The position numbers and the translations under genes are program-made. Source: Halorubellus litoreus (GTDB lineage: Archaea; Halobacteriota; Halobacteria; Halobacteriales; Natrialbaceae). From it: a stretch of 64,000 nucleotides of DNA. Shown here piece by piece: positions 43,312-52,315 of this stretch; position 1 is the stretch's first letter; each line of letters starts with the position of its first letter. The stretch covers positions 186,001 to 250,000 of the forward strand of contig NZ_JAZAQL010000004.1 in assembly GCF_037081675.1 (NCBI RefSeq), written 5' to 3'. Under the pieces are notes generated by a model. It ran no database searches and had not been told where the DNA came from. It was given only the letters and a program-made list of their open reading frames with translations.

Positions 43312-43593
43312 TCAGAACGGAGCACACATCGAGTAATAGTTTTTCGCTCGGTTTCTATTTTCAAGGACTAGATCCCCATTGTCGTAGGTTAGTCCAGAAC
43401 GATCGCCGGCAAGTTCATCAGCGACATCATTTACGTCTTCGTCTGGGTAGTCAGAGATCGCAGAGCGAATCTCATAGAGCGGCTTCGAGAATTGGGAGTC
43501 GGCATGTTCGTCTTCTTGATATGGGATCAGAAGTTCTTCTAAGATGGCCGCCGCTATAATGTCTCGTTTACTGATTCCATCGACATCTGACAC
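43312..43593 (-). CDS. Hypothetical small acidic protein
   Basis: 93 residues, from GTG 43593; an AATATTATATTG-like AT-rich box at about 43618-43630 (minus strand) supports a leaderless GTG start. It reads ISKRDIIAAAILEELLIPYQ, then LYEIRSAISDYPDEDVNDVA, a compact helical protein, perhaps a degenerate winged helix. It lies just upstream of the two-helix membrane protein in the same direction. Confidence 0.5.
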   Translation of the reverse strand: MSDVDGISKRDIIAAAILEELLIPYQEDEHADSQFSKPLYEIRSAISDYPDEDVNDVADELAGDRSGLTYDNGDLVLENRNRAKNYYSMCAPF

Positions 43594-43642
43594 AGTCGTT
43601 GAAACTTTTCTTCATCAGCAATATAATATTTTGGGTCTCAAG

Positions 43643-43830
43643 GGACTGTCTAGTTAAGCCAGTTTGAGGAACGAGCAGGTCGTTGAGTTAATCGACCAAG
43701 ATGCTCGCAGACCTGCTCAGTGAGTGCTATGAGGCGGATTTAGAAGAAGCATAGTGAACACCACGTAAAATGTGTCTCCGAGCCCGACTCTTGGATTGGT
43801 TGGACAGAACCGACCTTTGTTATAAAGCCC
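43643..43830 (+). pseudogene. Possible IS element left-end remnant
   Basis: ACTGTCTAGTTAAGCC at about 43645 resembles the CTATCTAGTTTAGCACC end at 60881. Just inside, GAGCAGGTC (43673-43681) pairs with GACCTGCTC (43710-43718). A short frame MLADLLSECYEADLEE from 43700 is followed by two stops. This looks like the start of a transposase gene whose body is gone. Low certainty. Confidence 0.3.
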
Positions 43831-43916
43831 GAGGATGAATTCAACGTCGGTAGCCCGACAGCAGAGGGTCTCGATGAGATTTTGGACCGCTTCGAGGCGG
43901 TTCCCGGGGGAAGCTG

Positions 43917-44642
43917 ATGTCGTTGGTGTTGGTCGGTATCGCCGCCGACTCACAGAACGCGTCGAATTGTCCTCCGATCTTCGAGGACGGTCGATTCGAG
44001 TACATCCCGATACCAGAGCAGTACGAAACCACAGAAACTGCGACGTACGCGAGTGAGGGGCACGATGACCATCTCTCATACGTGGTATATGACGGGGAGG
44101 AGACGGCGTCATTTGATGACATTCGAATCCACCACGATCCCAACTTCGATGCCCTCACGTTCGGCGACCCCGGTAAGTCTCGAAGCAAATTGCTCACGCT
44201 TGCGCACGATGATGTCGTCGGATTCTACTCTGGGCTGACTCCTCCGAGACAAAAACGACCGAAGCACCGATACCTGATTGGTTACTTCGTTGTCGACCGT
44301 GTCGTGGATTTCAATTCGCTCGATGAGGAACAAATCTTGGCCGAAGTCGAGCGGAACCGGCAGAACGCTCACATCAAACGCTACTTAAGTAGCATGGATC
44401 GTAGCCACCTCGAAGACCTCGTAATCGTCCAGGGCAAGAGGCCAGGCGGATTGTTAGATAATGCGGTGAAGCTGAGTGGCGGCCGGCCTGACGCTTCGAA
44501 CTACTACTTTGAGACGGAGTGGCTTGACGCTTGGAAACCCTCCACCGAGTATCTGGGAGGCATCAAGCCCGTGATAACCGCTGATATCGGCAAAGCTGAT
44601 TTCATCGAATCACTTGAACACGTGGCGGGTATGGACAAATGA
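43917..44642 (+). CDS. Nmad3-like (nucleotide modification associated) protein
   Basis: 241 residues. The segments CPPIFEDGRFEYIPIPE, IRIHHDPNFDALTFGD and LAHDDVVGFYSGLTPP, then YLIGYFVVDRVV, follow the layout of Nmad3 domains. These are linked bioinformatically to DNA base-modification and defence loci; their chemistry is not established. An Asp/His-rich HHDPNFD could hold a metal. The next gene, convergent at 44858-46378, encodes a methyltransferase fusion, which fits a modification-based locus. Identification is by pattern and should be read as probable, not certain. Confidence 0.55.
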   Translation: MSLVLVGIAADSQNASNCPPIFEDGRFEYIPIPEQYETTETATYASEGHDDHLSYVVYDGEETASFDDIRIHHDPNFDALTFGDPGKSRSKLLTLAHDDVVGFYSGLTPPRQKRPKHRYLIGYFVVDRVVDFNSLDEEQILAEVERNRQNAHIKRYLSSMDRSHLEDLVIVQGKRPGGLLDNAVKLSGGRPDASNYYFETEWLDAWKPSTEYLGGIKPVITADIGKADFIESLEHVAGMDK

Positions 44643-44857
44643 GAACGGCATAGCGAAGATTCCGCCCAGCACGTTCGTCTCATCCAGAATCGTGATTAGG
44701 TCTCGACATCAGCTCGTACGGAGTGGTGGTCGAGGGTCGTAGTGAATACGTCGTCTGTCTACACCGACGACCTGAACGAAGTCGGGGAGATCGATTGAAT
44801 CATCTCAAGTAGAACCCAAGAACACCTCACTTGGGGATGAAGTGCGGTGATTGGATC

Positions 44858-46378
44858 CTATACGTAGTTCTGATTTTCAATCGACTCAAGGCAACCGTTC
44901 AGCGCTTCATAAATCTCGGTGAAATCCCCCGTTGTCCGTTGCTTCGTCCAGGATGTCGTATCCATGGTATGAATCAGTGGCTGGTAGTGAGCAACAGAGA
45001 CACGAAGATCGTTGATGGTGGATGGTCGAATCCCCAGGTTCGACTGGTTGAATCCGATTTCCTCCTGTATCATGCTGTTTTCGACAATCTTGATTAGATC
45101 AGACAACAGTAGGATGTCAAGCACGTCCTGTGCGACTTCGGATTTCTCACTATACTTCTCGCTGCGCTCCTTGACGTCGTTCCAACTGATTCCAGCGTCC
45201 ATGAGTGCATCTTCCCAGTCAATACCGTAGTCACGGATGGCGTTCCGCAGCCCAATCTCAAACCGAGCGAACTTCGCGTACAGGTGGAAGTACACCTCCA
45301 TGCTATTGAGGTCGAAGCGGGTGACGATGCCTCGGACGTCATCTTTCGGTCCGACCAGACAGAACCGCCGTTCTCGTAACCGGTCAAGAGTTTCATCGAA
45401 CGACGACGTAACGGGGACGAGTAGGCTCTCTTTGATTTCCTTGATATAGCCGTCAGCGAGCGTACCAGTGTCGGCCCCAGTTAGGTCTGCTTTCGACACG
45501 AGGCCGAGGCAGACCTTACTATCCCGCTCCCGGACGGGTGCCGCGTCGTAGTCGTTCTTCACCAGGGAGAGGTAGACATCGTGGACGTCGTCATCGGGGT
45601 AGAACGACATCGGGCCCTGGGTCATGATGTCCGCGACACCAATGTCATAGGGGACCGTCAGAGCCTCCTGTACACCGTCGAAGTCAACCTCCGATGCGTA
45701 CTCCGGGTCTGGCTCTGCATGTGCGACGGTCGTAATGACGACATCCAGTTCAATCTGGTCGTACGGCGATTCGACGGGGCTCGCGTCAATGTCCTCGATG
45801 TGGAACGTTGTGAGCCGCCTCTTGAGCTCGGGAATCGCGGAGTGTCCGCGCTTGCTCGTGAAGTCGGGGGTGACGAACACCAATCGTCCCTCGCGTGCGA
45901 GCATTCCCAACCCCTGCTCGAAGAACGCGAGGTACAGATCCTCGTCCCGACCCGGTTCGTCGGCGGAGATGGTATCGAACCGCATCGCCAAGTCCTCCCG
46001 AACCTCCGGAGAAAGATCACGCAGTCTGGCCACCGGAGGGTCGCTCAGGATGTATTCGAACTCCCCGAGGTCGGGCAGACTGCCGAGAAAGTCGAGGTGT
46101 CGAATGTCAAGGGGCAGTTCGTCAAACAGTTCTTGGACTTCTTCGACGAGGCCCTCGTTAGTCTCTAAAGCGACGCTCTCGGGAAAGTCGAGATCGTGAC
46201 GGTCACAGTACCGGGAAACAGCTTCGACGAGTTCACCGCGTCCAACGCCAGGGAAGAGGATGCGTTCATCGGGATCGGGGGTACCGTCTGCAAACAACCG
46301 ACGAACCATCTCATCGGCAACGTCGGTCGGTACCTGTCCGACGGATTCTGGAGCCTTGGGGTCCCTCATTAGGAGCAT
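44858..46378 (-). CDS. Methyltransferase-CBS-HEPN fusion protein
   Basis: 506 residues. Domain order: an N-6 adenine-type Rossmann methyltransferase (motif I ILFPGVGRGELVEA at 40-53; motif IV ILSDPPVARL at 110-119, a variant of NPPY lacking the aromatic), a paired CBS module (~247-360; VADIMTQGPMSFYP, GLVSKADL, GIVTRFDL), and a C-terminal HEPN-like helical domain (~365-500) with LRVSVAH, an R-x4-H ribonuclease motif (R459, H464). CBS modules sense adenylyl nucleotides. The arrangement suggests a ligand-gated toxin tied to a DNA methylation or recognition domain. A CTTTTTCG box near 46395 precedes ATG 46378. Confidence 0.75.
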   Translation of the reverse strand: MLLMRDPKAPESVGQVPTDVADEMVRRLFADGTPDPDERILFPGVGRGELVEAVSRYCDRHDLDFPESVALETNEGLVEEVQELFDELPLDIRHLDFLGSLPDLGEFEYILSDPPVARLRDLSPEVREDLAMRFDTISADEPGRDEDLYLAFFEQGLGMLAREGRLVFVTPDFTSKRGHSAIPELKRRLTTFHIEDIDASPVESPYDQIELDVVITTVAHAEPDPEYASEVDFDGVQEALTVPYDIGVADIMTQGPMSFYPDDDVHDVYLSLVKNDYDAAPVRERDSKVCLGLVSKADLTGADTGTLADGYIKEIKESLLVPVTSSFDETLDRLRERRFCLVGPKDDVRGIVTRFDLNSMEVYFHLYAKFARFEIGLRNAIRDYGIDWEDALMDAGISWNDVKERSEKYSEKSEVAQDVLDILLLSDLIKIVENSMIQEEIGFNQSNLGIRPSTINDLRVSVAHYQPLIHTMDTTSWTKQRTTGDFTEIYEALNGCLESIENQNYV

Positions 46379-46591
46379 CAAGACACTTTGGGACGAAAAA
46401 GGTGGACCCTGGCCAGAGGCCGGTAGCTCGTGATGTCACGTTACTGTATACACCCTCTGTATCGAACGATTCGTACCTCGGAATCGTTGTCGGATTCCAT
46501 GATTGATTCGAGTCAATGGTAAGGATGTCTACTGAAATATCGTACTATTCGCGGAATCAACGGCGCCCGCCGAATGCGCTGTCCGACCGCG

Positions 46592-46619
46592 TTTTATTGA
46601 CCCCCTCGTGGGGTGGAGG
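46592..46619 (+). promoter_or_regulatory. Element-type promoter/operator (D) for PCNA
   Basis: TTTTATTGA box at 46592-46600, then CCCC-TCGT-GGGG (46602-46613) and TGGAGGA. ATG 46630 follows. A clear example of the element promoter family. Confidence 0.7.
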
Positions 46620-46629
46620 ACGATCAACC

Positions 46630-47496
46630 ATGAGCACGACCGAAAGCACTCCCAGTGACACCGACGAACCGACCACGCCAAACCAAGCGGAAGCAGGCAC
46701 TGACTCAGACGCGGACGACACCGAGCAGGCGTTCTTCGACACCGAATCGGCCGCTGACAGCTTCGAGGCGACCGTCGAGGCGAGTCTCCTTCAGGACGTC
46801 GTGACGGCGGTTCGGGCGTTCGTCGACGAAGCCCGCGTCCACCTCTCCGAGGAGGGCATCGGCATCAAGGCCGTCGACCCAGCGAACGTCGGGATGACCG
46901 AAATACGGATGCCCACGATGGTATTCGAGCAGTATGAGACGCCCGGCGGTCTGATCGGGCTTGACCTCGAGCGCTTCGCGGAGGTCCTCGGCATGGCGAA
47001 CAAGGGCCAACTCGTCTCCCTCTCCCTCAACGAAGCAACCCGGAAGCTCGAAATCAAGGTCGATGGTCTCGAGTTCGAGTTGTCGTGTCCCGACCCCGAA
47101 ACCATCCGGTCGGACCCCGAGATTCCCGAGCTAGAGATGGACGTCGACGTGACGTTCGCGAAGGCCGAGTTGAGTCAGGCGTACAAGGCGGCGAATCTCA
47201 TCGCCGACCATATCGAAGTCGCAGGCAGTCCCGAAGACGAGGCGGTGGTGTTCGCCGTCGAGGGCGACAGCGACGACATGCAGTACACCGTCGACGACGA
47301 GCTCGACACAATCGACAGTCTCACAGATAGTTCATCGCTGTACAGCCTCGACTACGTCAAGGACGCCCGCAAAGGGATGCCTCGGTCGTGCCAGATTGGG
47401 ATGCGCTTCGGCCAAGACCACCCCATCGAGTTCACGTACCAACTCGGCGACGCCATCGACGTCCGGACAATGATAGCCCCACGAATCCGCCACTGA
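46630..47496 (+). CDS. pcn: PCNA sliding clamp, element-encoded
   Basis: 288 residues from ATG 46630. After an acidic disordered extension (~1-45) comes the full PCNA fold: VTAVRAFVDEARVHLSEEGI, GIGIKAVDPANVGM, GLDLERFAEVLGMANKGQ, ending EFTYQLGDAI and MIAPRIRH. PCNA encircles DNA and tethers polymerases, ligases and nucleases. Relative to chromosomal PCNA the N-terminal extension is extra and the interdomain segment (SPEDEAVVFAVEGDSDDMQY) is acidic. It may replace or compete with host PCNA during element replication. Confidence 0.9.
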   Translation: MSTTESTPSDTDEPTTPNQAEAGTDSDADDTEQAFFDTESAADSFEATVEASLLQDVVTAVRAFVDEARVHLSEEGIGIKAVDPANVGMTEIRMPTMVFEQYETPGGLIGLDLERFAEVLGMANKGQLVSLSLNEATRKLEIKVDGLEFELSCPDPETIRSDPEIPELEMDVDVTFAKAELSQAYKAANLIADHIEVAGSPEDEAVVFAVEGDSDDMQYTVDDELDTIDSLTDSSSLYSLDYVKDARKGMPRSCQIGMRFGQDHPIEFTYQLGDAIDVRTMIAPRIRH

Positions 47497-47545
47497 CTCG
47501 CCCACGCCGGTTCTCACAAGGGAGGGAAGCACGCGACGACACCGA

Positions 47546-47573
47546 TTTGTAGCTCCCCTCGGCGAGTGGAGGG
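47546..47573 (+). promoter_or_regulatory. Element-type promoter/operator (E) for the ArdC-like gene
   Basis: TTTGT (47546-47550), then CTCCCCTCGGCGAGTGGAG with imperfect pairing (CTC-GGC-GAG core) and GTGGAGGG. ATG 47582 follows. Confidence 0.5.
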
Positions 47574-47581
47574 ACCACGAA

Positions 47582-48562
47582 ATGGCCACGACACCCACCG
47601 AACCCGAAGAGTCGACAGACTGCACGTCTGAACAGGACCGAATCCTGCCAGGGAGTGAGTCGTTCACGGACGTCGACGACCGCCGCGACGCAATGCACGA
47701 GACGATCGACGCCTGGCTTGACCAGCTCGCCAGCGGCGTCGACGACGCACAAGCGAGCGAGCACTTCCAGCAGTGGCTCGACGTCCAATCCCAGTTCCAC
47801 GACTACTCGCTCAACAACACGTTGCTGATCTACGCGCAGATGCCCGAAGCGACCCGCGTTGCGGGCTACAATACGTGGCGTGAAGAGTTCGACCGGCACG
47901 TCCAGGAAGGCGAGCAAGCGATCTGGATCTGGGCTCCCATCACCGCCGCGAAATGCCCCGACTGCGGGAACAGTCCCTCGTACCACGACAGCATCGACTG
48001 CGAATACGACGACGCCCCACCAGCGGAGTGGTCGACGGGCGTGGTGGCATTCAAACCTGTCCCGGTGTTCGACGTGAGTCAGACCGAGGGCGAACCCCTG
48101 CCCGAACTCGACACCACGACGCGCGGCGAGCCGGGCGACCTCTTGGAGCGTGTCCGTGCGGTCGCTCTGGACCGCGGGATATCATTTGAGGTCGTCCCGA
48201 GCGGGGAGTGGACTCACGGCGATGCTGGCGGTGTCTACCAGCACGATGCGGAAGCGATCGAGGTCGAGGCCCAATCGAACGACGCCGATGAAGCGCGTGT
48301 CGCCGTCCACGAACTCGCCCACGCCATCCTCCACGAACCGAGCCTCGACGAGAACGAACGGCCGAGGCGCGAACTGGAAGCCGAAGCCACTGCGTACGTC
48401 ATCGCTCGCCATTTCGGGCTGGACGCATCGAAATCGCGGTTCTACCTCGCCGCGTGGGCCGATCAGGACGAGGCGGACGTCCGCGAGCGCCTCGACCGCA
48501 TCCAGTCCACTGCCGCGTCCCTCATAGAATGCCTCGACGACACGCTCGAATCACATCGGTGA
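47582..48562 (+). CDS. ArdC-like antirestriction protein (ssDNA-binding domain plus zinc metallopeptidase)
   Basis: 326 residues. The N-terminal region (~35-105, FQQWLDVQSQFHDYSLNNTL through MPEATRVAGYNTWR) is the ArdC-type single-strand DNA-binding domain, here interrupted by a zinc finger (CPDCGNSPSYHDSIDC). The C-terminal domain has VAVHELAHAIL, an HExxH metallopeptidase motif, with a later Glu in EAEATAYVIARHFG as the third ligand. ArdC of conjugative plasmids protects incoming single-stranded DNA from host restriction. Shares the element-type promoter with PCNA and RPA, as expected for an early transfer gene. Confidence 0.85.
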   Translation: MATTPTEPEESTDCTSEQDRILPGSESFTDVDDRRDAMHETIDAWLDQLASGVDDAQASEHFQQWLDVQSQFHDYSLNNTLLIYAQMPEATRVAGYNTWREEFDRHVQEGEQAIWIWAPITAAKCPDCGNSPSYHDSIDCEYDDAPPAEWSTGVVAFKPVPVFDVSQTEGEPLPELDTTTRGEPGDLLERVRAVALDRGISFEVVPSGEWTHGDAGGVYQHDAEAIEVEAQSNDADEARVAVHELAHAILHEPSLDENERPRRELEAEATAYVIARHFGLDASKSRFYLAAWADQDEADVRERLDRIQSTAASLIECLDDTLESHR

Positions 48563-48785
48563 ACCCCGTTTGGTTCGACCAATTCAACGTTGAAAACGCT
48601 GTGAACTAGGTCTGCGAATTTACCACCGGAGTTCCCGCCAGTTTCAGTGGAGATTCGTACCGCCGTGCAAGATACATAACGCGAGTCTTAGCATAGAATG
48701 AAGCAACCACGGTCTACTTTGCCAATACCCTTTCAAGAAACCATAGTACCAAAATATTATTATAGTACTTATAGAGATATTTTTT

Positions 48786-50252
48786 ATGCGAGAGCCTCTT
48801 TCAGGTCGATGCGGATATACCTGGCCCGAAGACTACGACCCTCAATTCACGTTAACTCCTAATCTAGAACTCGGTATCGGGGTAGAGAGCTGTTGCTATC
48901 GGAAATCGCTTCCAGACACCAATTACTGTGCTTGGCACGCAAATCCCAGAGAAACTGAGCATAAAACCGTCGAAAACCTTCGTGAAGCTAGGGCCACACC
49001 ACATATTCGGGAGTTGAATTCTCCTTTCGATGAACTCTTAGATGGGGCTCAGCTCCCGAAAATGAAGCTCACAGACGCGTTCATGGTCGGCGAAGATTCT
49101 CTGAGGAATTGCTCCCTGCGAGAAGGGAACTTCGAAAACGCAGAGTTAGAGTCTTGGGATTTGCATTCTGCACACCTCTCGCGAGCAAATCTACGAGATG
49201 TTAGTCTTTGGGGAACCGACCTGTCTGAAGCTAATCTCACCGAGGCAGATCTCACCGATTCCTTCCTATCAGGGGCTCAATTCGACGATGCAATTCTACG
49301 TAGGTCAACCCTCACGTCTGCGAATTTAAGAGGGACGCAATTACCTAACGCTGATCTCACTAAGGCAAATCTCACAAACGCAGAATGTAGCGACGCACAG
49401 TTGACCCACGCAAATTTAACTAAGGCGACCTTGACAGATGCCTCACTCCAAAACACCAATTTATCGAACTCGAACTTAGAACGAGCTACTATGATTCGTA
49501 CAGACTTATTTGACGCCATACTGCCAAACGCGAAAATGGAGGGCACTTTGTTCGCTGACGCACGTGTTAATGAATCTACCTTCCAAAACCTCGCCTCCGA
49601 GGAAAATCAAAAGAAGGATCGTAAGCTTCGAACCATTTTTCGAAGATTAATTTTAGGACCAGAAGGCAGAGGTGCTTATAGGTGTGCATACGACCCGAAA
49701 GCGCTCAAGAACATCGCAGAATCAGATAACTCTGACTACAATAATCCGGAAGTCCGTGCCGGTGGAGTGTATTTGGAACTTGAGCGTCTAGCAGACAGAA
49801 ATGCCTTACAAAAATGGGAAGGTCGATTTTTTATCCTTCGACAAGATATGCAATTGTATAAACTGAACCGGGAAAGTAGATATTCTGCAGCACTTTATCA
49901 CTCTATGGAGAAGTCGATATTTGGATACGGTGAACGATTTAGCAGAGTAATTGGATGGTCTATAACCATTATTTTGCTATTTGCGCTAACATATCTTCAA
50001 GGTGGATGGATTCGCCCGGTAAAGCCAGGAGGAGCATTAGGTCCGGCTATTTCTTCGAGTCGCTTATCAGAAGGATTGGGAGTCATTTGGGAGAGCATAT
50101 ATTACAGTACCTTGACCTTCACTGCACTCGGGTTTGGTGACTTCCGGCCAACTACTTCTATCGGTCAGTTTTTTACTATAGCCGAAACCGCCCTTGGTGC
50201 CGTTATGATTGCTCTTTTAGTGTTCGTAATGGGACGCCGTGCTTCACGATAA
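48786..50252 (+). CDS. Pentapeptide-repeat two-helix ion channel
   Basis: 488 residues. An N-terminal zinc-like cluster (ESCCYR and YCAWH, ~35-51) precedes ~30 pentapeptide repeats (~105-268, A(D/N)LxxA pattern). A linker follows, then two transmembrane helices (~393-413 and ~462-483) around a pore loop TFTALGFGDFRP, a variant of the potassium-channel TVGYGD filter. Pentapeptide-channel fusions occur in several phyla; their gating signal is unknown. Codons and flanks are markedly AT-richer than the rest of the window, so it was probably acquired separately. An effector that depolarises the cell on infection is one possible role. Confidence 0.82.
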   Translation: MREPLSGRCGYTWPEDYDPQFTLTPNLELGIGVESCCYRKSLPDTNYCAWHANPRETEHKTVENLREARATPHIRELNSPFDELLDGAQLPKMKLTDAFMVGEDSLRNCSLREGNFENAELESWDLHSAHLSRANLRDVSLWGTDLSEANLTEADLTDSFLSGAQFDDAILRRSTLTSANLRGTQLPNADLTKANLTNAECSDAQLTHANLTKATLTDASLQNTNLSNSNLERATMIRTDLFDAILPNAKMEGTLFADARVNESTFQNLASEENQKKDRKLRTIFRRLILGPEGRGAYRCAYDPKALKNIAESDNSDYNNPEVRAGGVYLELERLADRNALQKWEGRFFILRQDMQLYKLNRESRYSAALYHSMEKSIFGYGERFSRVIGWSITIILLFALTYLQGGWIRPVKPGGALGPAISSSRLSEGLGVIWESIYYSTLTFTALGFGDFRPTTSIGQFFTIAETALGAVMIALLVFVMGRRASR

Positions 50253-50566
50253 TCTTCATCTTGATATAAATTTTCCATTTTATGCACATATTAAATCTTC
50301 TTTGCTGAATGTGCCTTCTGTATTCAGCACCCGGTTTTGACGGATTCGTGGAAGGTTACCACATAGAGTGATAGATCGTTTACCTGTATCTATCAATTGG
50401 CGTTTCCAGGACTCGGAAGTGGAGCGCACGGGATTAACCAACAAGAAACCACTACACGGCCCATTGTTGGTTAACCCAGGGTAAGGCCTCCAGATTATCC
50501 TAAGCAAAAGAGAACGCAGCGTCCACAGGAGGCATTCGAAGTCGAATCTGGGGGTGAAGAACGTAC
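50253..50566. other. AT-rich intergenic region with a long palindrome
   Basis: About 310 bases with no gene recognised. It contains an 11-base perfect inverted repeat, TTAACCAACAA at 50434-50444 and TTGTTGGTTAA at 50464-50474, flanked by GGGA and CCC, with a 19-base loop. It could be a terminator, a regulatory site or a recombination end. Confidence 0.5.
50434..50474. repeat. Inverted repeat with 11-base perfect arms
   Basis: TTAACCAACAA (50434-50444) and TTGTTGGTTAA (50464-50474), 19-base loop. The arms extend by GG/CC pairs with one mismatch. Confidence 0.65.
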
Positions 50567-50602
50567 TTTATCAGATTTCTCGTGTCCCGTGCGGACTGGG
50601 AC
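50567..50602 (+). promoter_or_regulatory. Element-type promoter/operator (J) for the 50612 gene
   Basis: TTTATCAG box (50567-50574), then GTCCC (50584-50588) and GGGAC (50598-50602). ATG 50612 follows. It lacks the TGGAGG of most other members. Confidence 0.45.
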
Positions 50603-50611
50603 ATACCACAG

Positions 50612-51196
50612 ATGACCGAGAGTACCCACAGTTCGATCGACCAGCAGTTCGCGTTCACTGACGATGGCGAGCTCGAGCCGACTTATGAGTCCGTCAAGAC
50701 CTCACTGGCAGACTTCGGTGCCAACGTCGACACGCGTGAACGCGAGTCGCGACCTGATCAGCCTACCGCCAGTAGCATCCTTTGTGACGACCGCCCGCTT
50801 GACGATGCCGAGGATGACGGTCAGCAGGAGACGTTGTATCCCGATGTCGAAGACGACCAGCAAGCCCTCGACGGTAGCCAGGCCAGCACCATCTCGACGT
50901 TCTCGACCGTCGAGAGCGACGAGACGTCGCCCGGCCCACGCTACGGTCAGGCACTCGCCCAGACCGTCGAGATGCGGGGCGTCGATACCGCGTTGCGGGC
51001 CGTCGAGGGTATCGGCGAACAGACCACGAGCGTGCTGATGTCGGCGGGTGTCACCGACCAGGTCGACCTTGCACTCGCCTGGACGAACCCCAGCGAGCGC
51101 GCCAGTCTCGAACGCGCACTCGAGGCACTGCCAGCGAACTGCCAGCACACCGTCCGCGAGACCGCAGCCAGCCTCTGGACGCACCTCCACCGCTAA
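50612..51196 (+). CDS. Hypothetical protein with C-terminal helix-hairpin-helix-like domain
   Basis: 194 residues from ATG 50612. The N-terminal two thirds are acidic and disordered. The C-terminal ~65 residues (VDTALRAVEGIGEQTTSVLM, then ASLERALEALPANCQ) resemble a helix-hairpin-helix DNA-binding module with the G-I-G turn. A non-sequence-specific DNA-binding role is plausible. Uses an element-type promoter. Confidence 0.65.
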   Translation: MTESTHSSIDQQFAFTDDGELEPTYESVKTSLADFGANVDTRERESRPDQPTASSILCDDRPLDDAEDDGQQETLYPDVEDDQQALDGSQASTISTFSTVESDETSPGPRYGQALAQTVEMRGVDTALRAVEGIGEQTTSVLMSAGVTDQVDLALAWTNPSERASLERALEALPANCQHTVRETAASLWTHLHR

Positions 51197-51271
51197 CTCA
51201 GTCTCGCGTTTTCTCCACTAATCCTCTGCCTCATGTTTAAATCCGATTCCGCGTACAGACTCAGTAGCCCG

Positions 51272-52150
51272 ATGGTCACGGACCCGAACCCACACTACGA
51301 CCCCGAGGATATCTACGGAATCGGTGCCGTCACCGACCCCGTCCTCGACGACCACACCCCTCGTGACGAACGCGAGTGCCCCCGCTACGGCCAGCCGATG
51401 CCCACGGACCGCGACCGCTGCGAGGACTGCCAGTTCGACCACAGTACCGAGACTCTCGCCTCGGAATCCCAGTCACCAGCCTACGAGTGGCAGGCCGACC
51501 GCGTCGCCGTCGTCCACGTCGACGAACCACTGGCGACGCTCGCCCAAGCGTTCGCCCGGACCGCGATCCGCCGACGTGACCGCGACGGCTCTACGCCCTC
51601 ACGGTCGAAGCAGAGCGTCCGCCTCCTGGACGACCTCGGCACACTCGAACAAGACCACCTCGGCAGTCCGGATTGGCGCGAAATCGACGCACTCGCGAAG
51701 GCGGACAGCGCGGACGCCAACGCCCTGATCGATGCTATTCGCGAGCAGAACACCGACCGGCCTGTCTTCTACGATGCTGACGGCGATCCGCTCGATGAGG
51801 TCGGTGACGTAGACAACGGCTGGCTCGTCGCTGGGGTCCTCCGCACGAAGACTCGAACACTGGCGGACTGTCCAACGCGCGTCCTCAAGTGCCACGACTG
51901 CGGGCCCGGACCCCATGCCCACCGGGGGCGCGAACGCGCCGACACCCGCGTCGACGACCCACTCGTCACCGGTGCCAACCTCTGGACGTGCAAACGCTGT
52001 CGCCGAACGCGAACCGGCCCACCCGCCGAGTCCGAGACCGGGAGTCGTGACCGAGAGTGGCCCGACACCACCGCACAGGAACGCGCCCACGAGGAGGACG
52101 CAATCGGCACCGAGATGGTCGAGTACATCGAGACGCATCGTCGCAACTGA
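51272..52150 (+). CDS. Hypothetical protein with two CxxC pairs
   Basis: 292 residues from ATG 51272, supported by a TTTAAATCC box at 51236-51244 that fits a leaderless start; the frame extends to 51233. A degenerate zinc ribbon lies near the N-terminus (ECPRYGQPMPTDRDRCEDCQ, first pair CxxY). A second pair is in the C-terminal third (KCHDCGPGPH and TCKRCRRTR). The middle is helical and acidic. Probably nucleic-acid binding. No family recognised. Confidence 0.65.
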   Translation: MVTDPNPHYDPEDIYGIGAVTDPVLDDHTPRDERECPRYGQPMPTDRDRCEDCQFDHSTETLASESQSPAYEWQADRVAVVHVDEPLATLAQAFARTAIRRRDRDGSTPSRSKQSVRLLDDLGTLEQDHLGSPDWREIDALAKADSADANALIDAIREQNTDRPVFYDADGDPLDEVGDVDNGWLVAGVLRTKTRTLADCPTRVLKCHDCGPGPHAHRGRERADTRVDDPLVTGANLWTCKRCRRTRTGPPAESETGSRDREWPDTTAQERAHEEDAIGTEMVEYIETHRRN

Positions 52151-52315
52151 ACGCAGTTACCGATGTATACGGTGGTTTTCGGCCTCTGAAGGGCTGACAG
52201 GCAGTTCACCAACACCGTCCAGTGGTCGATATCGCCGCAAGTTCTATAATCTACTATCTCATTAGAGATAACTAAGAGCAAGCCAATTGACGCGGCTATC
52301 TGGAGGATCCAAACA

